Source of the DNA: Haemophilus influenzae
GTDB taxonomy: Bacteria; Pseudomonadota; Gammaproteobacteria; Enterobacterales; Pasteurellaceae
NCBI RefSeq assembly: GCF_001457655.1
Contig: NZ_LN831035.1
Span: forward strand, 1,798,001 to 1,862,000
DNA: 64,000 nucleotides
Reading direction: 5' to 3'
The notes below the pieces were generated by a model. The model saw only the letters and a list, made by a program, of their open reading frames with translations. It ran no database searches and was not told where the DNA came from. Shown piece after piece: positions 54,534-63,211 of this stretch; within the stretch, counting starts at the first letter, position 1; each line of letters opens with the position of its first letter. Position numbers and translations under genes: made by a program.

Positions 54534-56957
54534 ATGAGTAACTTTAATCAAATAAGTCGCCGAGATTTTGTCAAGGCGTCATCTGCGGGAGCTGCACTGG
54601 CAGTTTCAAATCTTACTTTACCTTTCAATGTAATGGCTAAAGAGACACAACACCTCAATGAAAATAGTCAGGAACGTATTGTTTGGAGTGCTTGTACAGT
54701 AAACTGTGGTAGCCGTTGTCCATTACGAATGCACGTAAAAGATAACCGAATCACTTATGTGGAAACCGATAATACGGGGACAGAAACATATAATCTTGAT
54801 CATCAGGTTCGTGCTTGTCTACGTGGACGTTCTATGCGTCGTCGAGTGTATAACCCAGACCGTTTAAAATATCCAATGAAACGTATAGGTAAACGCGGAG
54901 AAGGTAAATTCAAACGAATCAGTTGGGATGAGGCTTTAACTGAAATTGCAGACGCATTGAAACGCAATATCAAAAAATATGGCAATGAATCAATTTATTT
55001 AAACTATGGTACGGGAACACTCGGTGGCACAATGGCTAAATCTTGGCCTCCTGCATCCACTATGATCGCTCGTTTTATGAATTGTATTGGTGGATATTTA
55101 AACCATTATGGTGATTACAGCACCGCACAAATTGCAGTCGGTTTAGATTATACCTATGGTGGTGGTTGGGCATTGGGAAATGGAATGGCTGACATTGAAA
55201 ACACCAAATTAATAGTGTTATTCGGTAATAATCCTGCAGAAACTCGTATGAGTGGAGGTGGTTTAACTTATTGTATTGAACAAGCCAAAGCTCGTTCCAA
55301 TGCCAAAATGATTATTATTGATCCTCGTTATAATGATACTGGTGCAGGGCGTGAAGATGAGTGGATCCCAATTCGTCCGGGTACTGATGCAGCCCTTGTT
55401 GCTGCCCTTGCTTATGTAATGATTAAAGAAAATCTCGTGGATCAACCTTTCTTAGATAAATATTGTGTTGGTTATGATGAAAAAACATTACCCGCTGACG
55501 CCCCTAAAAATGGTCATTATAAAGCCTATATTTTAGGTTATGGTGATGATGATGGTATCGCTAAAACCCCTGAATGGGCGGCTAAAATCACTGGTATTCC
55601 AGCGGAGAGAATTATTAAACTCGCACGTGAAATTGGTAGTACAAAACCTGCCTTTATTTCCCAAGGCTGGGGGCCTCAACGTCGTAGTAATGGAGAATTA
55701 ATCTCTCGTGCCATCGCGATGTTACCAATCTTAACGGGTAATGTTGGAATTCACGGTGGTAACACTGGTGCTCGTGAAAGTGCGTACAGCATTCCATTTG
55801 TGCGGATGCCAACGCTGAAAAATCCCGTGAAAGCAAGCATTCCAATGTTTTTATGGACAGATGCAATTATTCGCGGCACAGAAATGACCGCACTTACAGA
55901 TGGTATTCGTGGTGTTGATAAATTATCTTCCCCCATTAAAGTAATTTGGAATTACGCAAGTAACTGTTTGATTAATCAGCATGCACAAATCAATCGTACC
56001 CACGATATTTTACAAGATGATACCCAATGTGAAATGATCATTACTATTGATAATCATATGACATCTACTGCCAAATACAGTGATATTTTATTACCAGATT
56101 GTACAACTTCAGAACAAATGGATTTCGCTTTAGATGCCTTTGTATCCAATATGGCCTATGTCATTTTTGCAGATCAAGTGATCAAACCATCTTTTGAATG
56201 CAGACCTATTTACGATATGTTGAGTGATTTAGCTGAGAAAATGGGCGTAAAAGAAAAATTTACTGAAGGAAGAACACAAGAGGAATGGTTACGCCATATT
56301 TATGAGCAATCTCGAGAAAAATTACCTGAATTACCTACTTTTGAAGAATTTAGACAACAAGGTATTTTTAAAAAGGTTGATCCTAATGGCTTTAAAGTTG
56401 CATACAAAGATTTCCGTGATAATCCAGAAGCCCATCCACTTAAAACGCCATCTGGCAAAATTGAAATTTATTCTTCTCGTCTAGCTGAAATAGCAAAAAC
56501 TTGGAAATTAGCAGAAGATGAAGTAATTCATCCTTTACCAATTCACGCCCAAAGTTTTGAGCATTACGGCGATCCATTAATGGAAAAATATCCGTTACAA
56601 CTAAGTGGTTTTCACTACAAAGCAAGAACCCATTCAACTTATGGCAATGTGGATGTATTAAAAGCAGCTAATCCACAAGAAGTTTGGATGAATCCTATTG
56701 ATGCAGAACCTCGTAATATTAAAAATGGCGATATGATTCGTATCTTTAATGATCGAGGCGAAGTACGTATTAATGTAAAAATTACCCCCCGTATTATTCC
56801 AGGGGTTGTGGCATTAAGCGAGGGGGCTTGGTATGCACCAGATAAAGATCGTATCGATCATTCAGGTTGCATTAATGTACTTACGACACAACGCCCATCA
56901 CCGCTTGCGAAAGGTAATCCGCAACATTCTAATTTAGTTCAAGTGGAACGTTTGTAG
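54534..56957 (+). CDS. dmsA: anaerobic dimethyl sulfoxide reductase subunit A
   Basis: An 807-residue molybdopterin oxidoreductase that reduces DMSO and related S- and N-oxides. It has a twin-arginine signal (ISRRDFVKASSAGAAL), cluster ligands C54, C58, C62 and C95, and the putative molybdenum-ligand serine in GDYST (S196). The C-terminal dinucleotide-binding domain ends at HSNLVQVERL. ATG 54534 is chosen, with GGGGGACG upstream. An in-frame GTG 15 bp earlier lies in that site. First gene of dmsABC. Confidence 0.96.
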   Translation: MSNFNQISRRDFVKASSAGAALAVSNLTLPFNVMAKETQHLNENSQERIVWSACTVNCGSRCPLRMHVKDNRITYVETDNTGTETYNLDHQVRACLRGRSMRRRVYNPDRLKYPMKRIGKRGEGKFKRISWDEALTEIADALKRNIKKYGNESIYLNYGTGTLGGTMAKSWPPASTMIARFMNCIGGYLNHYGDYSTAQIAVGLDYTYGGGWALGNGMADIENTKLIVLFGNNPAETRMSGGGLTYCIEQAKARSNAKMIIIDPRYNDTGAGREDEWIPIRPGTDAALVAALAYVMIKENLVDQPFLDKYCVGYDEKTLPADAPKNGHYKAYILGYGDDDGIAKTPEWAAKITGIPAERIIKLAREIGSTKPAFISQGWGPQRRSNGELISRAIAMLPILTGNVGIHGGNTGARESAYSIPFVRMPTLKNPVKASIPMFLWTDAIIRGTEMTALTDGIRGVDKLSSPIKVIWNYASNCLINQHAQINRTHDILQDDTQCEMIITIDNHMTSTAKYSDILLPDCTTSEQMDFALDAFVSNMAYVIFADQVIKPSFECRPIYDMLSDLAEKMGVKEKFTEGRTQEEWLRHIYEQSREKLPELPTFEEFRQQGIFKKVDPNGFKVAYKDFRDNPEAHPLKTPSGKIEIYSSRLAEIAKTWKLAEDEVIHPLPIHAQSFEHYGDPLMEKYPLQLSGFHYKARTHSTYGNVDVLKAANPQEVWMNPIDAEPRNIKNGDMIRIFNDRGEVRINVKITPRIIPGVVALSEGAWYAPDKDRIDHSGCINVLTTQRPSPLAKGNPQHSNLVQVERL

Positions 56958-56967
56958 GGGGATAATT

Positions 56968-57585
56968 ATGGAACAATATGGTTTTTATTTTGATTCTGAA
57001 CGCTGCACAGGCTGTAAAACTTGTGAATTAGCCTGTAAGGATTACAAAGATCTTGGCACAGAAGTCAATTTTCGTCGTATTTATGAATATACAGGTGGTC
57101 AGTGGAATCAACAAGCAGATGGATGCTGGCATCAAAATATATTTGCTTATTATATGTCTATTTCTTGTAATCATTGTGCAGATCCTGCTTGTACAAAAGT
57201 TTGCCCAACTGGTGCAATGCACAAAAATGCAGATGGTTTCGTGATCGTCAATGAAGAAATTTGTATCGGTTGTCGTTATTGCCATATGGCATGTCCTTAT
57301 GATGCACCGCAATATGATGCACAAAAAGGTCATATGACAAAATGTGATGGATGTTATTCTCGCGTAAAATCAGGTCAAAAACCGATTTGTGTTGATGCCT
57401 GCCCACTACGCGCATTGGATTTCGCTCCTATTGATGAACTTCGAGCAAAATATGGCACACAAGCCTCCATCGCACCACTACCACCGGCTGATATCACTCA
57501 ACCAAATTTAGTGGTAAAACCCAATAAACACGCTCGTTTAAGTGGCGATACAAGTGGGTTCTTAGGAAACCCAAGAGAGGTGTAA
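56968..57585 (+). CDS. dmsB: dimethyl sulfoxide reductase iron-sulfur subunit B
   Basis: A 205-residue ferredoxin-type subunit with four 4Fe-4S motifs, starting with CTGCKTCELACKD and then CNHCADPACTKVCP, CIGCRYCHMACP and the CDGCYSRV...CVDACP set. It carries electrons from DmsC to DmsA. It follows dmsA by 10 bp with GGGGGATAA upstream. Confidence 0.96.
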   Translation: MEQYGFYFDSERCTGCKTCELACKDYKDLGTEVNFRRIYEYTGGQWNQQADGCWHQNIFAYYMSISCNHCADPACTKVCPTGAMHKNADGFVIVNEEICIGCRYCHMACPYDAPQYDAQKGHMTKCDGCYSRVKSGQKPICVDACPLRALDFAPIDELRAKYGTQASIAPLPPADITQPNLVVKPNKHARLSGDTSGFLGNPREV

Positions 57586-57586
57586 G

Positions 57587-58426
57587 ATGAATACAGGATT
57601 ATATGAACTGCCACTAGTATTTTTTACAGTTTTGGCACAAAGTGCGGTCGGTGCTTGGCTTGTTTTCACATTTGTACTATTAAATGAGAAAAATACAAAA
57701 AGTCGCACTTATATTCATAAAGTAATGTTTGTGATTTTGGCTTTGCTAGGTATTGGATTTATTGCTTCCATTATGCATCTTGGCTTACCTATACGTGCAT
57801 TTAATTCACTTAATCGAGTCGGCTCATCAATGATGAGTAATGAAATTGCCGCTGGTGCAATATTTTTCGCATTAGCAGGTTTCTACTGGCTGATTGCAAT
57901 TTTAGGTAAAATGCCAGTTTCACTTGGAAATGTATGGCGAATTGTGACCGCCCTTATCGGCATACTATTTATGTATGTAATGAATCAGGTTTACCATATT
58001 ACAAGCATACCAACTTGGAATAATGCATTAACCTCTTGGTCATTCTATCTTACCGTTGTATTAGGTGGATTAACATTGAGCTATGCGTTATTAATCCCTA
58101 ATAAACAACGTGAATATCAGCTTCAGCATCTGCCAAGTTTATTTGCCATTGGAGTATTATTGGTCGCAATAGTAGCCATATATCAAGGCTTCAATTTACA
58201 CAATATTCACAGTGCTATTCAAAATGCCGCTGACCTCGTACCAAATTATGCCATAATGACCGTAACTCGCTTATGTTTACTTTCCATTGTAGCTTTCCTC
58301 TTATTCCGAGTGAAAAACATAGGACTATTAGGTATTTCCGTTCTATTAACGTTAGTAGCTGAAGGCATCGGTCGCGTATTATTTTATGGATTACATATGA
58401 CTTACGGTATGGCGATTGGTGGTTAA
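57587..58426 (+). CDS. dmsC: dimethyl sulfoxide reductase membrane anchor C
   Basis: A 279-residue inner-membrane protein with about eight hydrophobic segments. It oxidises menaquinol and holds DmsAB. The family features LPLVFFTVLAQSAVGAWLVF and HLGLPIRAFNSLNRVGSSMMSNE are visible. It starts right after dmsB and ends before a strong terminator. Confidence 0.94.
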   Translation: MNTGLYELPLVFFTVLAQSAVGAWLVFTFVLLNEKNTKSRTYIHKVMFVILALLGIGFIASIMHLGLPIRAFNSLNRVGSSMMSNEIAAGAIFFALAGFYWLIAILGKMPVSLGNVWRIVTALIGILFMYVMNQVYHITSIPTWNNALTSWSFYLTVVLGGLTLSYALLIPNKQREYQLQHLPSLFAIGVLLVAIVAIYQGFNLHNIHSAIQNAADLVPNYAIMTVTRLCLLSIVAFLLFRVKNIGLLGISVLLTLVAEGIGRVLFYGLHMTYGMAIGG

Positions 58427-58432
58427 ATTATG

Positions 58433-58463
58433 TTGAGGCGTATAGCATACGCCTCAATTTTTA
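58433..58463 (+). terminator. terminator after dmsC
   Basis: TTGAGGCGTAT and ATACGCCTCAA pair with a 3-nt loop, followed by TTTTT. It partly isolates dmsABC from the chaperone gene. Confidence 0.85.
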
Positions 58464-58537
58464 AAAACGTTAATTAGTAATATTTAACCAACCCTCATAT
58501 CCCCATTCACTAATGACAAATTGTTTTCGGAGATACT

Positions 58538-59149
58538 ATGCAAAATACTCTTCAACAAATTTCTATTTATGGACGTTTACTCGGTGCAGTATTTTACTAT
58601 GAGCCTAATGATGCACGACTTACTGATATTTTGACATTCTTTCGCCAACCAAATTGGATGCAAGAATGGGAAATTTCATTTGATGTAAAAACACATAAAA
58701 AAATTACCGCACTTATTGAAAAAGGGCTGCAACAAAATATCAATGAACAATATCAGTATTTATTTATTGGTCCAAATGAATTACCTACGCCACCTTGGGG
58801 ATCCGTATATCTTGATCCTGAATGTGTTATTTTTGGTAATTCTCTCTTAGCATTACGAGATTTCTTACAACAACATCAAATCGCATTTCAAACACAACAA
58901 GATGAACCAGAAGATCATATTGGCTTAATGCTAATGCTTGCTGCATATTTAGCAGAAAATCGACCGCACTTATTAATCGAATTTCTACGTGAACACTTCT
59001 TAACTTGGGCGTATCATTTCCTTGAACAACTAAGCAAAATAGAAAATTCTGATTTTTATCAAGCTCTTGCATTACTTACCCTAAAAACTTTACAACAATG
59101 GCAAGTAGATTTACATATTAATATACCGACAGTAAGATTTTATCGATAA
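58538..59149 (+). CDS. TorD/DmsD-family redox enzyme chaperone
   Basis: A 203-residue all-alpha chaperone. The motif YLFIGPNELPTPPWGSVYLD is typical of the TorD/DmsD family, and the C-terminal half has the E-x-x-D-H-I-G-L-M pattern (EPEDHIGLMLML). It would bind the Tat signal of DmsA and help cofactor loading before export. GGAGATACT lies before the start. The location next to dmsABC supports a DmsD-like role. Confidence 0.88.
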   Translation: MQNTLQQISIYGRLLGAVFYYEPNDARLTDILTFFRQPNWMQEWEISFDVKTHKKITALIEKGLQQNINEQYQYLFIGPNELPTPPWGSVYLDPECVIFGNSLLALRDFLQQHQIAFQTQQDEPEDHIGLMLMLAAYLAENRPHLLIEFLREHFLTWAYHFLEQLSKIENSDFYQALALLTLKTLQQWQVDLHINIPTVRFYR

Positions 59150-59649
59150 TGAAAAACGAAGCCTATTATCAGGCTTATTTAAGCCACCATCACATTTCTC
59201 GTAGAGGACTATTGCGTCATATATTTCCAGCTACAAAATCAACAATAGAAAAAACGCAGTTTCGTCCTCCCTTTTCAGCACGAGAAGATTTATTTTCCGC
59301 CGTCTGCAATGGTTGTGGGAAATGTGCTTCAGCTTGCCCTAATGGTTTAATTCAACTAAAACAGCAACAAGCCACCCTTGAAATTAACTACGCACCTTGT
59401 GATTTGTGTGGTAAATGCGCAGAAGTTTGTCCGACAAATGCATTGCACCTTAATTTCCCAGCAGATACATTACTTCGTCCACAATTTTCCTCAGCCTGTT
59501 TAATTCAAAAGAATCAAACTTGTCTAGACTGTCAAACCGCTTGCCCACAACAAGCAATCTCCAGCACTTTAGAGATTGATAATGAACGTTGCAATGGGTG
59601 CGGAGAATGTAAAATTACCTGTTTTGTCGCAGCCATTACACTTAAATAA
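59149..59649 (+). CDS. NapF-like ferredoxin-type protein
   Basis: A 166-residue protein with clusters CNGCGKCASACP, CDLCGKCAEVCP, a degenerate CLDCQTACP, and CNGCGECKITC. The order resembles NapF. The N-terminus contains SRRGLLRHIFP, like a Tat motif but with no hydrophobic core, as in NapF, so it is likely cytoplasmic. It overlaps the chaperone stop. Because no nap genes are here, it may assist maturation of DmsA or DmsB instead. Confidence 0.8.
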   Translation: MKNEAYYQAYLSHHHISRRGLLRHIFPATKSTIEKTQFRPPFSAREDLFSAVCNGCGKCASACPNGLIQLKQQQATLEINYAPCDLCGKCAEVCPTNALHLNFPADTLLRPQFSSACLIQKNQTCLDCQTACPQQAISSTLEIDNERCNGCGECKITCFVAAITLK

Positions 59650-59755
59650 AAAACCTTAATTTTCCACCGCACTTTCCTTCTAACATTTGACACCCCTAGC
59701 CCTTACACCTATTATTCCGTAGTTATTTATTTAAGATTTACGGAACAAAATAATT

Positions 59756-61285
59756 ATGGTGAATAAAACCGCTCAACTTAAACAAGCTCTAGAAAATCGC
59801 ATTCTCATTTTAGACGGTGCGATGGGGACGATGATCCAAAAATATAAACTGACCTAAGCCGATTTTAGAGGCGAGAAGTTTAAGAAAAGTGCGGTCGATT
59901 CTGTCGCAGAATGGTGCACTTGGCCAGTGGGAGAACTTTTAAAACACGCCCTTGTGAAAGGGATTACCACTTGCCAAACATTACCAAGCCCACTAGATGT
60001 GATTGAAGGCCCGTTGATGGCTGGCATGGACGTAGTCGGCGATTTATTCGGCGATGGTAAAATGTTCCTGCCGCAAGTGGTGAAATCCGCACGCGTGATG
60101 AAACAATCCGTGGCGTATTTAGAGCCGTTTATTAACGCCACCAAACAAAAAGGTTCCAGCAACGCTAAAGTGGTGATTGCAACCGTAAAAGGCGACGTGC
60201 ACGATATCGGTAAAAACATCGTAAGCGTGGTAATGCAATGTAATAACTTTGAAGTCATTGACTTAGGCGTGATGGTGCCGGCGGACAAGATCATTCAAAC
60301 TGCTATTGATGAAAAAGCGGATATCATCGCATTAAGTGGCTTTAGTGGTGAATGGGCAGATTACGTGCCACCAACGCCAAAACAAACGGGCATTGTGGAA
60401 TTTAAAAACGTACCAATTGCCGAGTTGCGCAAATTTATCGACTGGTCGCCATTCTTCCGTATTTGGGGCTTGATGGGCGGCTATCCGGATGCCTTTGATT
60501 ATCCTGAAGGTGGCAAAGAAGCACGTAAAGTATGGAATGATGCGCAAGTGGTTTTAGATGAATTAGAGCAAAACCACAAACTCAACCCAAGCGGTATTTT
60601 AGGCATTTTCCCTGCAGAACGTGTGGACGATGATGTTGTGCTATTCTCTGATGAAGAACGCACGAAAACAATTGGCACCGCTTACGGCTTACGCCAACAA
60701 ACGGAACGTGGTAAAAACAGCAAGAGCCCATTTAACTTCTGCTTAAGCGACTTTATCGCCGATCGCGAAAGCGGTAAAAAAGACTGGTTCGGCATGTTCG
60801 CCGTCTGTGCGGGTGTTGAAGAAATGGATTTAGTAGAAGGCTATAAAGCTGCAGGCGATGACTACAATGCTATCTTACTACAAGCTGTGGGCGACCGCTT
60901 AGCTGAAGCAATGGCGGAATACCTACACTTTGAGCTTCGCACCCGCATTTGGGGCTACACGCAAGAAGAATTTGACAACCAAGGGTTAATTAATGAAAAT
61001 TATGTTGGCATCCGACCTGCACCGGGTTATCCAAGCTGCCCGGAACACACGGAAAAAGCCCTGATTTGGGATTTATTAGAAGTCGAACAATGCATCGGCA
61101 TGAAACTCACCGAAAGCTACGCCATGTGGCCGGCAGCTTCCGTCTGCGGTTGGTACTTCACCCACCCGGTAAGCAATTATTTCACCTTAGGTCGCATTGA
61201 TGAAGACCAAGCTCAAGGTTATGCCAAACGTAAAGGTTGGGATGAGAGAGAGATGATGAAATGGTTGGGTGTGGCGATGAAGTAA
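59756..61285 (+). pseudogene. metH: decayed cobalamin-dependent methionine synthase (metH)
   Basis: A single frame from ATG 59756 that is broken in three ways. The start MVNKTAQLKQALENRILIL and DGAMGTMIQKYKLT matches the MetH N-terminus. A TAA at 59855-59857 replaces the codon after KLT (GAA in relatives would explain it by one change). The frame continues ADFRGEKF and then jumps to the cobalamin-cap region ([22 protein letters not shown]), losing roughly 600 residues of the homocysteine and folate domains. The cobalamin motif [10 protein letters not shown] is kept, but a second in-frame jump after IIALSGF removes the rest of the B12 domain. The AdoMet-binding end ([15 protein letters not shown]) looks intact. 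It cannot make methionine. Confidence 0.92.
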
Positions 61286-61311
61286 AATTTATCTAAATGG
61301 AAATAATAAAA

Positions 61312-62877
61312 ATGGATTCATCAAGCATTTTAGAATTAGAGCATCATGATGCCAAAGCGTTTTTCTTAAAACATGAAAGTTATTGTAATATTGATTTACC
61401 TAGATATTTTTCATTTACAAACTTATTACAAAAAATCTCAGAAGAATTATCAGATAAGAGCCTATTAAACTTTGATCGTAACACGCATAACAATGCTAAC
61501 CAAAGACCTGATATTGCAAATAATGAGATGGTAAATCATCTCATATATGCCAATAAAGATGGAAAACTCTCTTGGAGACCACTACAAATTATCCATCCAT
61601 TAGTTTACGTAGATTTAGTTCATAAAATCACAAAAAAAGATAACTGGGAGAAGTTAAAAAAGCGCTTCAAAGAATACCAAAACAATCCCCAAATTGAATG
61701 TCTTAGTATCCCTGTGAAGTCCAATAGTCAATTAAAGGATAAAGCTAAACAAATCCTGAAATGGTGGGAGTCAGTGGAACAAGAGTCTATTTGCCTTTCA
61801 CTTGAATATGAATATGTTTTTGATACTGATGTGGCTGATTGTTACAGCTCTATATATACTCATTCCATAGCATGGGCTATAGAAGGTAAAGACATAGCAA
61901 AAAAGAATCATAGATTAACGCTATTAGGAAACTCTATAGATAAAAAAATTCAGAACTGCCAATATGGGCAAACTAATGGAATCCCACAGGGCTCTATCTT
62001 GATGGATTTTATTGCTGAAATGATATTAGGCTATATCGATATACTATTAAGTGAAGAGTTAAAAAATAAAGGGATTTCAGAATATAAAATATTACGCTAT
62101 AGAGATGATTATAAAATTTTTGTTAAAAATCATAGCGATGGAGAAAATATATTAAAGTATCTATCAGAAATAATGATGTCTTTTGGATTAAAATTAAACT
62201 CTAGTAAAACTAAAGGTAGTCAAGATATAGTTACTCAATCAATAAAAAAAGATAAACTAGCTTGGTTAAAAATTGCTAATAATACAAAAAACTTACAAAA
62301 GAAAAGCTTAATTATTAGACAGCATAGTATTGAATACCCTAATTCAGGAAGTCTTAATTCAGCACTAAATGAATTTGATCAAGCTATAGAAAAAGAAAAT
62401 AAGCAGAAAATTTATTTAAGTTTAGAAGAACTTATTAATTCATTAAACACTTCTAATAATAGTATAGAAAAACTATCATCAAATACAAAACAAGTAATAA
62501 GTATTATTGCTGATATTGCATATTGTAATCCTAAAGTAATACCTGTTTGTTGTTCTATTATTAGTAAATTATTTACTAAGTTGGAAGACTCAGAGCCTAT
62601 AAAGAGGCTCGTTTATAATAAACTAATAAGAATGCCAAATTCTGGCTTTGCCCAAATATGGATGCAAAGAATGCTAAAATCTGATCTAAATAATTTTAAT
62701 TTCTCAGAAAAAATGTGTAATCTGTATAAGGGAGAAATTTCTTTATGGAATAATGATTGGATAATTTGTTCAAATATGTTAAGTATCTTAAAAGACACTC
62801 CCGTATTTCAACAGGATGAATTTTCTCAATTAAGTAATACTATGTCTAATGACGAAGTCTATATTTTTGATTATTAA
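61312..62877 (+). CDS. stand-alone reverse transcriptase (candidate phage-defence RT)
   Basis: A 521-residue protein with a bacterial RT core. Motif A is DTDVADCYSSI, motif B is NGIPQGS, and motif C is YRDD in ILRYRDDYKIF. The following GLKLNSSKTK fits motif D. The C-terminal 200 residues are helix-rich without a recognised domain. No maturase, endonuclease or integrase domain is present, and no retron msr/msd was seen. This argues for the Abi/UG (DRT) group rather than a group II intron or retroelement. ATG 61312 is chosen because GGAAAT precedes it; ATG 61297 lacks a site. The DNA is much more AT-rich and uses rare ATA/AGA codons, suggesting transfer. The exact UG subtype is not assigned. 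Confidence 0.85.
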   Translation: MDSSSILELEHHDAKAFFLKHESYCNIDLPRYFSFTNLLQKISEELSDKSLLNFDRNTHNNANQRPDIANNEMVNHLIYANKDGKLSWRPLQIIHPLVYVDLVHKITKKDNWEKLKKRFKEYQNNPQIECLSIPVKSNSQLKDKAKQILKWWESVEQESICLSLEYEYVFDTDVADCYSSIYTHSIAWAIEGKDIAKKNHRLTLLGNSIDKKIQNCQYGQTNGIPQGSILMDFIAEMILGYIDILLSEELKNKGISEYKILRYRDDYKIFVKNHSDGENILKYLSEIMMSFGLKLNSSKTKGSQDIVTQSIKKDKLAWLKIANNTKNLQKKSLIIRQHSIEYPNSGSLNSALNEFDQAIEKENKQKIYLSLEELINSLNTSNNSIEKLSSNTKQVISIIADIAYCNPKVIPVCCSIISKLFTKLEDSEPIKRLVYNKLIRMPNSGFAQIWMQRMLKSDLNNFNFSEKMCNLYKGEISLWNNDWIICSNMLSILKDTPVFQQDEFSQLSNTMSNDEVYIFDY

Positions 62878-63211
62878 TATTCTTCTATGATGGCACAAGC
62901 GTCCTCGCTTGTGCCTATCAACTGAAAGTGCGGTCAAAAAAGCTAAAGAATTTTGAATATTGGTTCTGCCTACGATTATGCGTAGAATTCACAATGTTTT
63001 TATTAAACAGCACCAGCGTGGATGCTGGCGCTATCTTTCTTTATTAGCACAATCTGTTGGTGCACGCTTCCTAGCGTGTGCCTAATTTCACTAAAAAACA
63101 CCTGAAAAACTAACCGCACTTTATTTACTTTCTAGGGCACCGTTAGGAAACGCGTGCCAGCATAAACATTAATCACTAAAAGTGCGGTGAAAATTTTCAA
63201 CGTTTTTAGAC
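62878..63211. repeat. REP-like hairpin cluster downstream of the reverse transcriptase
   Basis: A 334-bp space with no ORF. Hairpins: GGCACAAGCG/CGCTTGTGCC with loop TCCT (62892-62915), CTACG/CGTAG (62970-62985), GCACCAGC/GCTGGCGC (63010-63031), GGTGCACGCT/AGCGTGTGCC with loop TCCT (63059-63082), and GGCACCGTT/AACGCGTGCC with loop AGGA (63136-63158). Three share the GGCAC...GTGCC stem and a TCCT or AGGA loop, so they are copies of one element in both orientations. Three uptake signals lie between them. The first hairpin could also end the RT transcript. Confidence 0.75.

Noticed and set aside
59854..60294. Open frame opposite the metH remnant
   Set aside because: Shadow of the retained cobalamin region.
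61312..62877. Group II intron or retron
   Set aside because: No maturase or endonuclease domain, no intron RNA domain V-like ending found, and no msr/msd-like inverted repeats upstream, where only 26 bp separate the RT frame from the metH remnant.
62878..63211. CRISPR array
   Set aside because: Repeats are palindromic, few, unequal in spacing and in both orientations; no cas genes.
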